Shown: positions 1-7,770 of the stretch, in pieces | Layout: every line of letters begins with the position of its first letter | Numbering within the stretch: the first letter of the stretch is position 1 | Translations under genes and position numbers: made by a program | Assembly: GCA_944327245.1 (NCBI GenBank) | Contig: CALVHD010000019.1 | Coordinates: forward strand, 1-34,742 | DNA from: Candidatus Gastranaerophilales bacterium | Lineage (GTDB): Bacteria; Cyanobacteriota; Vampirovibrionia; Gastranaerophilales; Gastranaerophilaceae | Reading direction: 5' to 3' | Length of the DNA: 34,742 nucleotides | Notes under the pieces: generated by a model | Databases searched by the model: none | Told to the model about the DNA's origin: nothing | The model's input: only the letters and a program-made list of their open reading frames with translations

Positions 1-10
1 AAAAATAGGG

Positions 11-16
11 TATAAT
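11..16 (+). promoter_or_regulatory. -10 box of hpf promoter
   Basis: A perfect TATAAT lies 47 bases before the hpf start codon. The -35 region falls at or before the window edge, so only the -10 element can be judged. The leader that follows carries a GGAG ribosome binding site at 54-57. Confidence 0.5.
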
Positions 17-63
17 ATATAAATGCGAGATGGAGATTATCTGCGCTAGAAACGGAGAAAACT

Positions 64-417
64 ATGCACATTCACGTTAACGGACGTAACATCGAAATCA
101 CAGATGCTATCAAAGCTTACGTCAAGGAAAAGGCCGGAAAAGTAGCTGCTCATTATGAACAGATTGATTCTATTGATGCTATTTTGTCGGTTATTAAAAA
201 CCCCTCCGTTAGTGATTCTCACATTGCAGAAGTTAATTGCAAAATTGGCGGTGAAACAATTCGTGTAGAAGAAAAAGCAGAAAATATGTATGCTTCTATT
301 GACCTTGTTTGCGATAAACTGGAACGTCAGGTGAGAAAGTTTAAAGAAAAAGGTTTGTCAAAAACAAAGGGCGGTGTTGAATCAATAAGAACAACGCAGA
401 CAGAAGTTGAGGTGTAA
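64..417 (+). CDS. hpf: Ribosome hibernation promoting factor, short form
   Basis: This 117-aa protein matches the HPF/RaiA family, which binds the decoding centre of idle 30S subunits and shuts translation down under stress or in stationary phase. The single alpha/beta domain (about residues 1-100) opens with MHIHVNGRNIEITDAIK and ends in a lysine/arginine-rich helix (KLERQVRKFKEKG), as usual for the family. The long HPF forms of about 180 aa carry a C-terminal dimerisation domain; here only a tail of about 17 residues follows, so it is a short form. GGAG sits 6 bases before the ATG. It is monocistronic, between a TATAAT promoter and a terminator at 437-465. Confidence 0.9.
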   Translation: MHIHVNGRNIEITDAIKAYVKEKAGKVAAHYEQIDSIDAILSVIKNPSVSDSHIAEVNCKIGGETIRVEEKAENMYASIDLVCDKLERQVRKFKEKGLSKTKGGVESIRTTQTEVEV

Positions 418-436
418 ATTCAAAAAGTTATAACAT

Positions 437-465
437 AAAAAAGCGGGATTAATTCCCGCTTTTTT
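437..465. terminator. Bidirectional terminator between hpf and the TPR gene
   Basis: A-run, GCGGGA stem, five-base loop, TCCCGC, then T-run. It can stop transcription from both sides. The stop codon and last codons (SEKSGN) of the minus-strand TPR gene lie inside the hairpin. Confidence 0.85.
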
Positions 466-1072
466 CGCTATTATTTATTTCTTCCATTAAAATATTTCTA
501 AATATTTTGGCAGGAAAATAATTTGGAACCATATTTAGGACCTTATTGACACTATCAAGGGCATCGGCTCTATTTTTTAATAAGTATTGACATTGTGATA
601 AGATTAATAATGCCTCAGGGTCAGCATAAAAAAGCCTTAGGCTTTTTTTGCAAAATGTGACGGCAAGTTCAAAATATCCGTTAGCATATAAAGCTCTTGC
701 AATAAATTTGTATGCTTCAGGATTTGCTCTATACAAAATATCGCAACAACTTACAAGATTTTGTGCCCATTCGATTAAATTGTTTTCAAAAAACAGGTTT
801 AAATATACCTCTAAAAAAGCTCTTGTTTGGAAAAATGTGGCATTTCTTTCACTTTTTAGATTTATAAAACCTAAAATACAAAGCCCCCAAGCACACGCAG
901 GGCAATGATTAAGTTTTTTTTGCCAAAATTCACGAGCGCTTTTTTCATCTTTTAATAACAGTGAACAAAGCCCTGCTTCATAGTATTTATTTTTTTTAGC
1001 GAAAATTTTGAGGGCTTTTTCATATTCGCCTTTATAGAAGTATTGTTTTGCTGTTTGCTCACTTCGAGTCAT
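449..1072 (-). CDS. TPR-like repeat protein downstream of csrA
   Basis: A 207-aa protein built of helical pairs resembling tetratricopeptide repeats, for example YFYKGEYEKALKIFAKK near the N-terminus and FELAVTFCKKSLRLFYADPEALLILSQ near residues 133-160. There is no signal peptide, so it is probably cytosolic. TPR proteins are usually protein-binding scaffolds; the partner cannot be read from the sequence. Its start overlaps the end of csrA by 14 bases, so the two are probably translationally coupled and share the fliW-csrA transcript. A link to flagellin control or export is possible but is only inferred from position. Confidence 0.7.
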   Translation of the reverse strand: MTRSEQTAKQYFYKGEYEKALKIFAKKNKYYEAGLCSLLLKDEKSAREFWQKKLNHCPACAWGLCILGFINLKSERNATFFQTRAFLEVYLNLFFENNLIEWAQNLVSCCDILYRANPEAYKFIARALYANGYFELAVTFCKKSLRLFYADPEALLILSQCQYLLKNRADALDSVNKVLNMVPNYFPAKIFRNILMEEINNSEKSGN

Positions 1073-1328
1073 TTTGTTTAATTTTCTTCATAAGGTCAAA
1101 GCTTTTTGCTTTTTGAGTTGCTATATGGCTGATGGTATCAATATCAGCAGAATTTGCCTGCTTGTTTGACTTTTTAATTTCGTTATATATTTCTTCTCTG
1201 TATATTTGCACGTTATTTGGTGCATTTACGCCGATTTTGACAGAATTTTTATAGCTTTCTAAAATGACGATTTCAATGTCGTCATTGATAATTAGTTTTT
1301 GATTAATTTTTCTTGTTAAAATCAGCAT
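1059..1328 (-). CDS. csrA: Carbon storage regulator CsrA (translational repressor)
   Basis: An 89-aa CsrA/RsmA-family RNA-binding protein. The start MLILTRKINQKLIIND and the segment VKIGVNAPNNVQIYREEIYNEI are classic, with the RNA-contacting residues Leu4 and Arg44 present. CsrA dimers bind GGA motifs in mRNA leaders and block ribosome access. A C-terminal extension of about 30 residues goes beyond the minimal 60-aa enterobacterial form; in the Bacillus system FliW contacts an extension of this kind. It lies 4 bases after fliW and overlaps the following TPR gene. A candidate target, the flagellin leader, is at 34271-34344. Confidence 0.95.
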   Translation of the reverse strand: MLILTRKINQKLIINDDIEIVILESYKNSVKIGVNAPNNVQIYREEIYNEIKKSNKQANSADIDTISHIATQKAKSFDLMKKIKQNDSK

Positions 1329-1332
1329 TGTT

Positions 1333-1797
1333 TTATTCTTTCGTTTCTTTATTTTCGAATAATTTGTGTCTTACTTGAAAATCCGTGTTTTTAAGTATAA
1401 TTTGCATTGCTTTTTTGTTGCTAAGATTAACCACAATAGGAGCAAGCATATTAACTGTTGCGCCTTGAGGATTAGAAGATGGAATATTTACTATATTGCA
1501 GACAAAAATATCGTCAGGGTTTTCAATTTCAAGCTTTTTAGCTTCTTCATCAGGAATATTAAATTGGTAGTCTATTCCAAAGAAGCTGCATAAAGTAATA
1601 GGGAATGCTAAATCCATATCTTCAATTGATTGAAGCCATTTAAATGGTGAATCCGGCTTATAATCTATTATTGTGTATTTAGTTAAATCGCTAAAGCCAA
1701 TTATAGGCGCTACAAAATCAAAAATAGTGTTTTTATCTACTTCCACTTCTCCGAATTTTGTTGTTTTTAAAATGAGTTTATCGGTATTTTTATCCAT
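1333..1797 (-). CDS. fliW: Flagellar assembly factor FliW (CsrA antagonist)
   Basis: A 154-aa FliW-family protein. It has the beta-rich start with KTTKFGEVEVDKNTIFDF, the GFSDLTKYTIID region and the FVCNIVNIP...GATVNMLAPIVVN core typical of the family. In Bacillus, FliW binds either free flagellin or CsrA; once flagellin is exported, FliW is freed and takes CsrA off the flagellin mRNA. The gene starts 2 bases after the stop of the secreted TPR gene and ends 4 bases before csrA, forming the conserved fliW-csrA pair. Confidence 0.93.
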   Translation of the reverse strand: MDKNTDKLILKTTKFGEVEVDKNTIFDFVAPIIGFSDLTKYTIIDYKPDSPFKWLQSIEDMDLAFPITLCSFFGIDYQFNIPDEEAKKLEIENPDDIFVCNIVNIPSSNPQGATVNMLAPIVVNLSNKKAMQIILKNTDFQVRHKLFENKETKE

Positions 1798-1799
1798 TT

Positions 1800-2609
1800 T
1801 TATATTCCGTAGTTTAGTAAGTTGTTTTGTTGGTTTGTCATTTGATTGTATAAAAACATTTTTGCAAAGTCAGGATTGGTGTTATTTCCTAATAATGCAC
1901 TATATGGGTTTGTATTCATATTTGAGAGGTATCCGAATTGGTTATATTGTCCTGCTTGCATCATCGGGTTTAGATAGGCTTGAGTTTGTAGTGGATTTAA
2001 GCCGATTTTAGACAATGTATTTAATGCTGAAGCAATTTCTTCGTTTGTTGGCATTGCTGCATCTGATTTTAATTTATTTTGTTCTTGTTGTTTTCTTTGA
2101 TATTCGCTTTCTTGAAGTTTTCGCTCCATTCTTTCTCTTGTAATTCTATCCATTGCAGCAGGATGAATTTGTTTTCCGGATTGAATAAAGCGGGTCATTT
2201 CATCTGTTTCTTGTGTTATTTCTTCTGTTTTTGGTTTGCAGATTTCATTTTCCGGATTTCCCAAGCAATCTAATGCTCTTTGAGAATAGTGAACAAGCAC
2301 TTCGTTATCATTTTTTTCTATAACTTCTTTATATAGATTTTGCGCTTCTGTTTGGTTGCCGAGTTGAGTATAAGTTAGTGCTGCATAATACTTGGCAAGA
2401 GTATTATTTGGTTCATTTTTTAAAATTTTTGTTAAGTCTTGAAGTGAACCAATAAAGTTTTGTTGTCTGTATTTTGCAATAACAGGTTTCATAGACTGGC
2501 TTACATATGGTGTTTTTGGCATAACTTTTTGAGTTGCGGCATTGGTTTTAGATTCTATAAATCCAATTGCCAGAGTTAAGCTCAAAATTATTAAAAAAGT
2601 TTTTTTCAT
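1800..2609 (-). CDS. Secreted or periplasmic TPR protein
   Basis: A 269-aa protein with a clear signal peptide (MKK then the hydrophobic stretch TFLIILSLTLAIGFI, with likely cleavage after TNAA). Residues about 35-120 form TPR-like helices (YRQQNFIGSLQDLTKILKNE, AKYYAALTYTQLGNQTEA). The C-terminal half is rich in Gln, Asn and Met and looks low-complexity. It heads the operon TPR-fliW-csrA-TPR. The ATG is preceded by GAGG at a long distance of about 12 bases. Its function is unknown; position suggests a link with motility or the cell surface. Confidence 0.7.
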   Translation of the reverse strand: MKKTFLIILSLTLAIGFIESKTNAATQKVMPKTPYVSQSMKPVIAKYRQQNFIGSLQDLTKILKNEPNNTLAKYYAALTYTQLGNQTEAQNLYKEVIEKNDNEVLVHYSQRALDCLGNPENEICKPKTEEITQETDEMTRFIQSGKQIHPAAMDRITRERMERKLQESEYQRKQQEQNKLKSDAAMPTNEEIASALNTLSKIGLNPLQTQAYLNPMMQAGQYNQFGYLSNMNTNPYSALLGNNTNPDFAKMFLYNQMTNQQNNLLNYGI

Positions 2610-2667
2610 GGTTCAATACATCCTCTATAATTAATTTAATTATTTTTTAAAACATGACAACATGCTT

Positions 2668-2673
2668 ATTATA
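2668..2673 (-). promoter_or_regulatory. -10 box for the TPR-fliW-csrA operon
   Basis: On the minus strand this reads TATAAT, about 60 bases before the first gene of the operon. The -35 region is weak (TTAAGT-like). The region 2610-2784 between the divergent genes holds only this and the XRE promoter. Confidence 0.4.
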
Positions 2674-2770
2674 TCGTAATAATAGATTTATACTTAACTT
2701 TAAAAAAATTTTTTCCTCTAAACAGTTGAAAAATATTTTGTTTTTTGTGGAAAACAACTAAAAATTAAGA

Positions 2771-2776
2771 TATAAT
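2771..2776 (+). promoter_or_regulatory. -10 box placed for a leaderless start
   Basis: TATAAT ends 8 bases before the ATG of the XRE regulator, so transcription should start at or within about 2 bases of the start codon. No Shine-Dalgarno sequence lies between them. Confidence 0.5.
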
Positions 2777-2784
2777 CAATTGAT

Positions 2785-3000
2785 ATGAAAATTAAAATTA
2801 AAGAAACCGCAAAACAAAAGAAAAACTATAGTCTTTATAAATTGGCAAAAGTTATGAATTTGCCTGAGCAAACAATATATTCTTGGGCAAAAGGAAGAAC
2901 TCAGCCTTCATATATAAATTTAGATAAATTGTGTGATGTATTAGAATGTAACATTGAAGATATATTAGAGGCTGAGCCTGTTCAAAGTAAATTATTTTAA
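2785..3000 (+). CDS. Small XRE-family helix-turn-helix regulator
   Basis: A 71-aa protein that is almost entirely one Cro/C1-type helix-turn-helix domain. YSLYKLAKVMNLPEQTIYSW gives the two HTH helices and KGRTQPSYINLDKLCDVLECNIEDIL the following helices typical of the fold. It should bind DNA as a dimer; the target is unknown. There is no ribosome binding site, and a perfect -10 box ends 8 bases before the ATG, which suggests a leaderless mRNA. The stop codon begins a long terminator hairpin. Confidence 0.85.
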   Translation: MKIKIKETAKQKKNYSLYKLAKVMNLPEQTIYSWAKGRTQPSYINLDKLCDVLECNIEDILEAEPVQSKLF

Positions 3001-3040
3001 TTATTTAAAAACTCCCAACTTTGGGAGTTTTTAAATAATT
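2999..3040. terminator. Bidirectional terminator with a 20-bp perfect stem
   Basis: Two 20-base arms are exact reverse complements around a 2-base centre (CT), with core ACTCCCAA/TTGGGAGT and flanking A and T runs. It serves the XRE gene on the plus strand and the convergent membrane-protein gene on the minus strand. Confidence 0.9.
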
Positions 3041-3045
3041 ATCGA

Positions 3046-3678
3046 TTAGCTGTTTTTTATATGACCTGTATTGGTATAATGATCAACATCAGCATTTTTC
3101 ATATTTGCTGACATTTTACCTTTTAGGGTGTTAAAAGCTAAAACTGCAACACCGGCTGCTGTAGCAACTGCTGCAGTTGCTTTATTTCCTTTTAGATAAT
3201 TTTTATAGAATTCTTTAGGTAGTTTTGAAAGTGATTTAACGTTATCAACAGGGGCTTTTGTAATAATGCAAGGTGCTGCTAAAATAGCTTTTGTTGCAAC
3301 TTTTTGAACATCTTTCATTGTGCCTGTCAGTGTTCCTAAAATTTGACCTTTTGATTCTTTGATGTTTTTGCCTAAAATACCTACTGCGGCTGTTGCCAAA
3401 GAACCGCCTACAAGACCTTTGATGATGCCTGCTGTTGTATTTGTAGTTGTATTAAATGCTTTAATGGTGTTTATTGTTCCGTTTTTAATTTTTGAGAAAA
3501 TATTTTCTTTTTGGGTATTTTCTTGATTAATTGCACTAAGCGTAGGTTTATCTAAAATAACGCTTTGTTCTTGTAAAACGGCTGCCGGTTTTTGAAAATC
3601 TTTGAATAGTTCTTTGTTTTTGTCTTGTTCGTTTGCACAAAATTTAATGCCGGAATTAAAATTTAACGGTTGAATCAT
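3046..3678 (-). CDS. Unrecognised protein with two alanine/glycine-rich hydrophobic segments
   Basis: A 210-aa protein not assigned to a family. The first 60 residues are polar. Two small-residue hydrophobic stretches follow at about 82-103 (IIKGLVGGSLATAAVGILG) and 165-183 (AAVATAAGVAVLAF), which could be membrane helices or membrane-active amphipathic helices. There is no signal peptide. GGTGG lies 8 bases before the ATG, which supports this start. It ends facing the XRE terminator. In general style it resembles the proteins at 3853 and 9373 (small-residue membrane segments, lysine-rich, no known domain), but homology was not tested. Confidence 0.6.
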   Translation of the reverse strand: MIQPLNFNSGIKFCANEQDKNKELFKDFQKPAAVLQEQSVILDKPTLSAINQENTQKENIFSKIKNGTINTIKAFNTTTNTTAGIIKGLVGGSLATAAVGILGKNIKESKGQILGTLTGTMKDVQKVATKAILAAPCIITKAPVDNVKSLSKLPKEFYKNYLKGNKATAAVATAAGVAVLAFNTLKGKMSANMKNADVDHYTNTGHIKNS

Positions 3679-3852
3679 GTTACACCACCTTTACCTATAT
3701 ATATCTAAACACCTAAACCAAAATAATTGCCCTTTTTAAAACATTTTATTTCTATATTTTACATAAATTTACATTAAATTTCAATCGGCATACTCTGTTA
3801 GTTTTATTTTGTTTGTTGTAATATTTGTTCGCTATTCAGGTATTAACAAAAA

Positions 3853-4803
3853 ATGAATCAAGAATATAATATATACAGACAATTCATAAATCAAAATCTC
3901 GCTGTCCGTAAAAGTCAAGACAGCGATCCGTTGTCTAAGTTTCCGATGAGAGCTTGTACATACTCTAATGAAGTCGGAGCTGCAATAAGCCCGATAAATA
4001 AAACAGTAGGCACTTTATTGTGGGCGCCTGCTTTGCTTTATCTTGGTGCTGATATTTATGACAAATATAAAAATGAAAATACGACATACTCTCCAAGTAT
4101 CAAAAGAAGTCTAAGGCAAGCTGTTTTTCAGGGCTTGGCAAGTATTATAATGCCTACTTTAGCAATTAAAGCAGGGCAAAAAATAGGTGTAAAAATAAAC
4201 GGCAAGTCTGATTCTTTAAGTGTGAGCGATAAAAAAGAATTGGTTGAATTTACCATGGATTATTTAACTCACAGTGATTATCCTAAAGCCAATAATGCCG
4301 ATTTTTCAGATGGATTAATAGGTTCTTTTAAGCAAAAAGCACTTGAAAACGAAAAACAAATCAATAAGAAAAATTTGTTTTCTAAAATTTTGGGTATTTT
4401 TGTTGAGCCGAGCATTCCGGAACATACTATAGAGACATATTTAAAATCTCCAAAAGATACTAATCCGGTAATTAAATATTTAAAAGAACAGGCGAATACT
4501 GCAAGCGCTATTATGACTGATGAAAAAGCTATTAAGGCAGATAAATATAAACAATTTTATGTAAAATCATTGATAAAATATGAAAACAAAGATTTAGCAA
4601 GAAAATATACTGTCTTAAAAATTTTAAAAGATAAAAATGTTGCAAAAAGTATTGTAGCTACTGCATCAGGATTTGTGGTGTTGTTTTTGTCAATTAAACC
4701 TCTTGATTATTTTGTTGAAAATATTTTAATGGATAAAATAGTTAATCCAATTTTTGATAAAATTCCATCAAAAAATAAACAAAATAATAAAAAATCGCAA
4801 TAG
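3853..4803 (+). CDS. Unrecognised membrane-associated protein
   Basis: A 316-aa protein not assigned to a family. Hydrophobic segments lie at about 45-66 (around TVGTLLWAPALLYLGADIY), 89-111 (AVFQGLASIIMPTLAIKAG) and 263-289 (VAKSIVATASGFVVLFLSI). The middle, 112-262, is charged and probably helical and soluble. The C-terminus is Lys/Asn-rich. The only possible ribosome binding site is a weak AGG 12 bases before the ATG. It lies 34 bases before ribE on the same strand, but nothing ties it to riboflavin synthesis. Confidence 0.6.
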   Translation: MNQEYNIYRQFINQNLAVRKSQDSDPLSKFPMRACTYSNEVGAAISPINKTVGTLLWAPALLYLGADIYDKYKNENTTYSPSIKRSLRQAVFQGLASIIMPTLAIKAGQKIGVKINGKSDSLSVSDKKELVEFTMDYLTHSDYPKANNADFSDGLIGSFKQKALENEKQINKKNLFSKILGIFVEPSIPEHTIETYLKSPKDTNPVIKYLKEQANTASAIMTDEKAIKADKYKQFYVKSLIKYENKDLARKYTVLKILKDKNVAKSIVATASGFVVLFLSIKPLDYFVENILMDKIVNPIFDKIPSKNKQNNKKSQ

Positions 4804-4837
4804 TGTTTTTAGTCTTTTTTTGTGATATTTTTAAGAT

Positions 4838-5461
4838 ATGTTTACAGGTTTAGTTGAAAAAGTTTCAAAGGTTGAGAATTTAGTTTTTAGTGAACTTGGT
4901 GCAAAAGTTTTTTTTGAGTCAGATTTTGCTGATGTAAAAATTGGAGATTCTATTGCAATAAACGGTGTTTGCTTAACTGTTACATCAATTAAAAATAATA
5001 TTTTTTCTGCTGACATAATGAAAGAAACATTAAATGTTTCAAATTTAAAAAATCTTAAAAAAGGCGATGAAATAAATCTTGAAAGAGCTTTAAGAGTAAA
5101 TTCAAGATTAGATGGGCATATTGTATCAGGTCATATAGACACAATTGCTTGCGTAAGAAAAATAAAACAAGACGGATTTTCTAAAAGAGTTGTTTTTGAT
5201 TGTAATTCGGATTTAATTATTAATAAAGGCTCTATTGCAATAAACGGTGTTAGTTTGACGGTATCTGATGTTTTTGAAAAGGGTTTTGAAGTTTCATTAA
5301 TACCGACAACTTTGGATAAAACAAATTTAAAAAAATTAAAAATTGGTGATATAGTAAATATTGAGTATGATTTGTTGGGAAAATATGTTCATAAATTTTT
5401 GTCGTTAGATAAAGAAAAGTCCAAAATAACATTAGAATTTTTGAAAGAAAACGGATTTTAA
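4838..5461 (+). CDS. ribE: Riboflavin synthase, alpha chain
   Basis: A 207-aa protein that dismutates two 6,7-dimethyl-8-ribityllumazine molecules to riboflavin. It shows the family start MFTGLVE and the two homologous lumazine-binding barrels: the first with GDSIAINGVCLTVT (about 34-48), the second with GSIAINGVSLTVSDV (about 131-145) and SLIPTTLDKTNL. The linker SRLDGHIVSGHID is also typical. The family is usually about 200-220 aa, so it is full length. There is no clear Shine-Dalgarno. ribBA follows after 18 bases. ribD and ribH are not in the window, and no FMN riboswitch could be recognised upstream. Confidence 0.95.
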   Translation: MFTGLVEKVSKVENLVFSELGAKVFFESDFADVKIGDSIAINGVCLTVTSIKNNIFSADIMKETLNVSNLKNLKKGDEINLERALRVNSRLDGHIVSGHIDTIACVRKIKQDGFSKRVVFDCNSDLIINKGSIAINGVSLTVSDVFEKGFEVSLIPTTLDKTNLKKLKIGDIVNIEYDLLGKYVHKFLSLDKEKSKITLEFLKENGF

Positions 5462-5479
5462 TCAAAAAAGGAAATAAAA

Positions 5480-6676
5480 ATGTTTAGTTCAATTGAAGAT
5501 GCTCTTATAGATTATGCAAAAGGTAAAATTGTCATAGTTGTTGATGACGAAGACAGAGAAAATGAAGGTGACATGATATGTAACGCCAAATTTGCAACTC
5601 CTGAAAATATTAACTACATGGCACAAAACGCAAGAGGTTTGATTTGTGTTGCAATAGATGGAACAATTGCCAAGAAAATGCAGTTAAATCAGATGGTGGA
5701 ACAAAACACCGAAAGCATGAAAACGGCTTTTACAATTTCAATAGATGCAAGTGAAAAATATGGCGTAACAACAGGAATTTCAGCATATGACAGAGCAAAA
5801 ACTATTGAAGTGTTAATTAATTCAACAAATCCTGAGGATTTAAGACGTCCTGGGCATTTATTTCCTTGTGTGGCTCGACAAGGAGGTGTTTTGGAGCGTA
5901 TCGGACACACTGAAGCCGTTGTTGATATGGCAAAATTAACAGGTTTGCCTTTGGCGGGAGCAATGTGCGAAATAATGACACAAGACGGACACATGGCTCG
6001 CAGAGATTATATTTTAAATTTTGCTAATGAAAACAATATCAAGGTAATTACTGTTTCTGATTTAGTTAAATACAGAATAAAAAGGGAAATGATAGTTAAA
6101 ATGGAGGCAAGTGCAAAACTTCCGACTCAATTTGGCGAATTTATAATATATGGTTATAGAAATATTTTGAATAATAATGAGTATGTTGCGCTTGTTAAAG
6201 ACGATAATTCAAACAAAATTCCCATGGTTAGAGTGCATTCAGAATGCCTTACAGGAGATATTTTCCATAGCTTAAGGTGCGACTGCAATTATCAATTGCA
6301 TTGTGCCCTAAAAATGATAAATGATTATGGAAAAGGTGCTTTGGTTTACATGAAAGGTCATGAAGGCAGAGGAATCGGCCTGATTAATAAAATTAAAGCT
6401 TATGCCCTTCAAGATGAAGGTCAAGATACCGTTCAAGCGAATGTTTCTTTGGGCTTTGCTCCTGATTTAAGAGATTACGGCATAGGGGCTCAAATTTTAA
6501 GGCAATTAGGATATTCAAAATTTAATCTTTTAACAAATAATCCGACTAAAATAATCGGTCTTGAAGGATATGGTCTGGAAATTAATGAAAGATTGCCGAT
6601 TAAACCTGTTATCAATAAATATAACGAAAAATATATAAAAACAAAAATTGAAAAAATGCATCATTTGATTAAATAA
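5480..6676 (+). CDS. ribBA: Bifunctional DHBP synthase / GTP cyclohydrolase II
   Basis: A 398-aa fusion that supplies both branches of early riboflavin synthesis. Residues 1-200 are the RibB part, which makes 3,4-dihydroxy-2-butanone 4-phosphate from ribulose 5-phosphate, with the acidic metal site [10 protein letters not shown] at 22-31 and RPGHLFPC. Residues 205-398 are the RibA part, which opens GTP, with the zinc-binding cysteines of [16 protein letters not shown], the HEGRGIGL loop and [14 protein letters not shown]. Length and motifs are complete, so both activities are expected. AAAGGAA lies before the ATG. It is the second gene of the ribE-ribBA unit. Confidence 0.96.
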   Translation: MFSSIEDALIDYAKGKIVIVVDDEDRENEGDMICNAKFATPENINYMAQNARGLICVAIDGTIAKKMQLNQMVEQNTESMKTAFTISIDASEKYGVTTGISAYDRAKTIEVLINSTNPEDLRRPGHLFPCVARQGGVLERIGHTEAVVDMAKLTGLPLAGAMCEIMTQDGHMARRDYILNFANENNIKVITVSDLVKYRIKREMIVKMEASAKLPTQFGEFIIYGYRNILNNNEYVALVKDDNSNKIPMVRVHSECLTGDIFHSLRCDCNYQLHCALKMINDYGKGALVYMKGHEGRGIGLINKIKAYALQDEGQDTVQANVSLGFAPDLRDYGIGAQILRQLGYSKFNLLTNNPTKIIGLEGYGLEINERLPIKPVINKYNEKYIKTKIEKMHHLIK

Positions 6677-6718
6677 AATTACTTTGTTTAAAAAACTATA
6701 CACAACTTTACATAAAAT

Positions 6719-6748
6719 TTGAAAAATTAATATTTTCCATGGTACAAT
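6719..6748 (+). promoter_or_regulatory. Sigma-70-type promoter before the GNAT gene
   Basis: TTGAAA at 6719-6724 and TACAAT at 6743-6748 are separated by 18 bases. Transcription would begin near 6755, about 20 bases before the start codon. No terminator was seen after ribBA. Confidence 0.4.
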
Positions 6749-6776
6749 TTACGAAAATCAAGAAAGTATTGCTTTT

Positions 6777-7751
6777 ATGTATGAAACCGCTATATTAGAA
6801 GAAAAATATTTTAGAGTATTCCAAGGCGCATATAATGATTTCCGCCTCAAAGCCAGAACTGATTATAAATTTGAAATTGACCCTTTAACATATGAAGATT
6901 TTATTGATTCATATAAAAAGAATTTGATAAATTGTATAGTGCTTTTGGAAGATTCTATTCCAACAGGCTTTTTAGCTTATACTACAGTTCCTCATGATGT
7001 AATTGAGCTTTTTGTTATACATTGCTTAGGAATTGAAGATATAGCAGAAAAAAGAATTTGTTTATTTGATAAATTCATGGAACAAACTAAAGGACAAAGA
7101 AAACATTGTGTTGTTAGTTATGCAATGCTAGGAATACAGGAAACATTTAAAAAAGACCTGTCTTCATATGGTTTTAACTTTATTGATACAGGTGTTGTTG
7201 TTTTTGATATTAAAAATAAACAATTAATAAAAGAAATTTCTCAAAATAGTTTTTTAAGTTTGCCAATAGGATATAAATTAACTCCATATAGGGATATTTA
7301 TTTTGAGGAATTGGCTGAAGTTATTTATAATTCGTTTAAGAATTCAAGCGACGTTAATTTTGATGTTCGTTTTTCATCCATAGAAGGATGCAGAGATATT
7401 ACCCATAAAATTACAACATCTATATATGGAAGATTTTTGCCTCAGGCAAGTAAAATTTTATTATATGAGAACAGACTTGTAGGTTTTAGTTTAGCAAATG
7501 TTACCGGTGATGGTATTGCGAATTTGCCTTTAATTGGAATTTTAGATGAACACAGAGGACAAAAACTTTCTATACCAATGGTAAAAGCCTCGGTGCTTGA
7601 TGTTGTTAAATTGCACCAAGGCGGGATAATCGAGTTGAATGAATTAAATGCAAGTTTAGATTTAAATCTTCAAAGTGCAGTAAGAATGTATGAGTCTGTT
7701 GGCTTTGTTCAGTCTTACAGGTATTCCCAAGCTTATTTACCAAGAGGATAG
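6777..7751 (+). CDS. GNAT-family acetyltransferase with two GNAT-like halves
   Basis: A 324-aa protein. The C-terminal half (about 165-324) is a GNAT fold: DIYFEELAEVIYNSF at its start, the acetyl-CoA loop DEHRGQKLS at about 257-265, and the closing NLQSAVRMYESVGF strand-helix. The N-terminal half (1-150) has the same order of elements (IVLLEDSIPTGFLAY, then IELFVIHCLGI, then SYGFNFIDTGVVVF) but lacks a clear acetyl-CoA loop, so it is probably a degenerate copy. The substrate is unknown. There is only a weak ribosome binding site. It lies 19 bases before serA and may share its transcript. Confidence 0.8.
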   Translation: MYETAILEEKYFRVFQGAYNDFRLKARTDYKFEIDPLTYEDFIDSYKKNLINCIVLLEDSIPTGFLAYTTVPHDVIELFVIHCLGIEDIAEKRICLFDKFMEQTKGQRKHCVVSYAMLGIQETFKKDLSSYGFNFIDTGVVVFDIKNKQLIKEISQNSFLSLPIGYKLTPYRDIYFEELAEVIYNSFKNSSDVNFDVRFSSIEGCRDITHKITTSIYGRFLPQASKILLYENRLVGFSLANVTGDGIANLPLIGILDEHRGQKLSIPMVKASVLDVVKLHQGGIIELNELNASLDLNLQSAVRMYESVGFVQSYRYSQAYLPRG

Positions 7752-7770
7752 TTAATAAATAGGAGAAAAA

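Noticed and set aside
648..908. Plus-strand open frame opposite the TPR gene
   Set aside because: It lacks a ribosome binding site and family match and lies wholly within the coding region of the minus-strand TPR gene; the same holds for other antisense frames, such as those within serA, UPF0210 and clpX.
4804..4837. FMN riboswitch before ribE
   Set aside because: Only 34 bases separate ribE from the upstream gene and none of the conserved riboswitch stems is recognisable there or just upstream.
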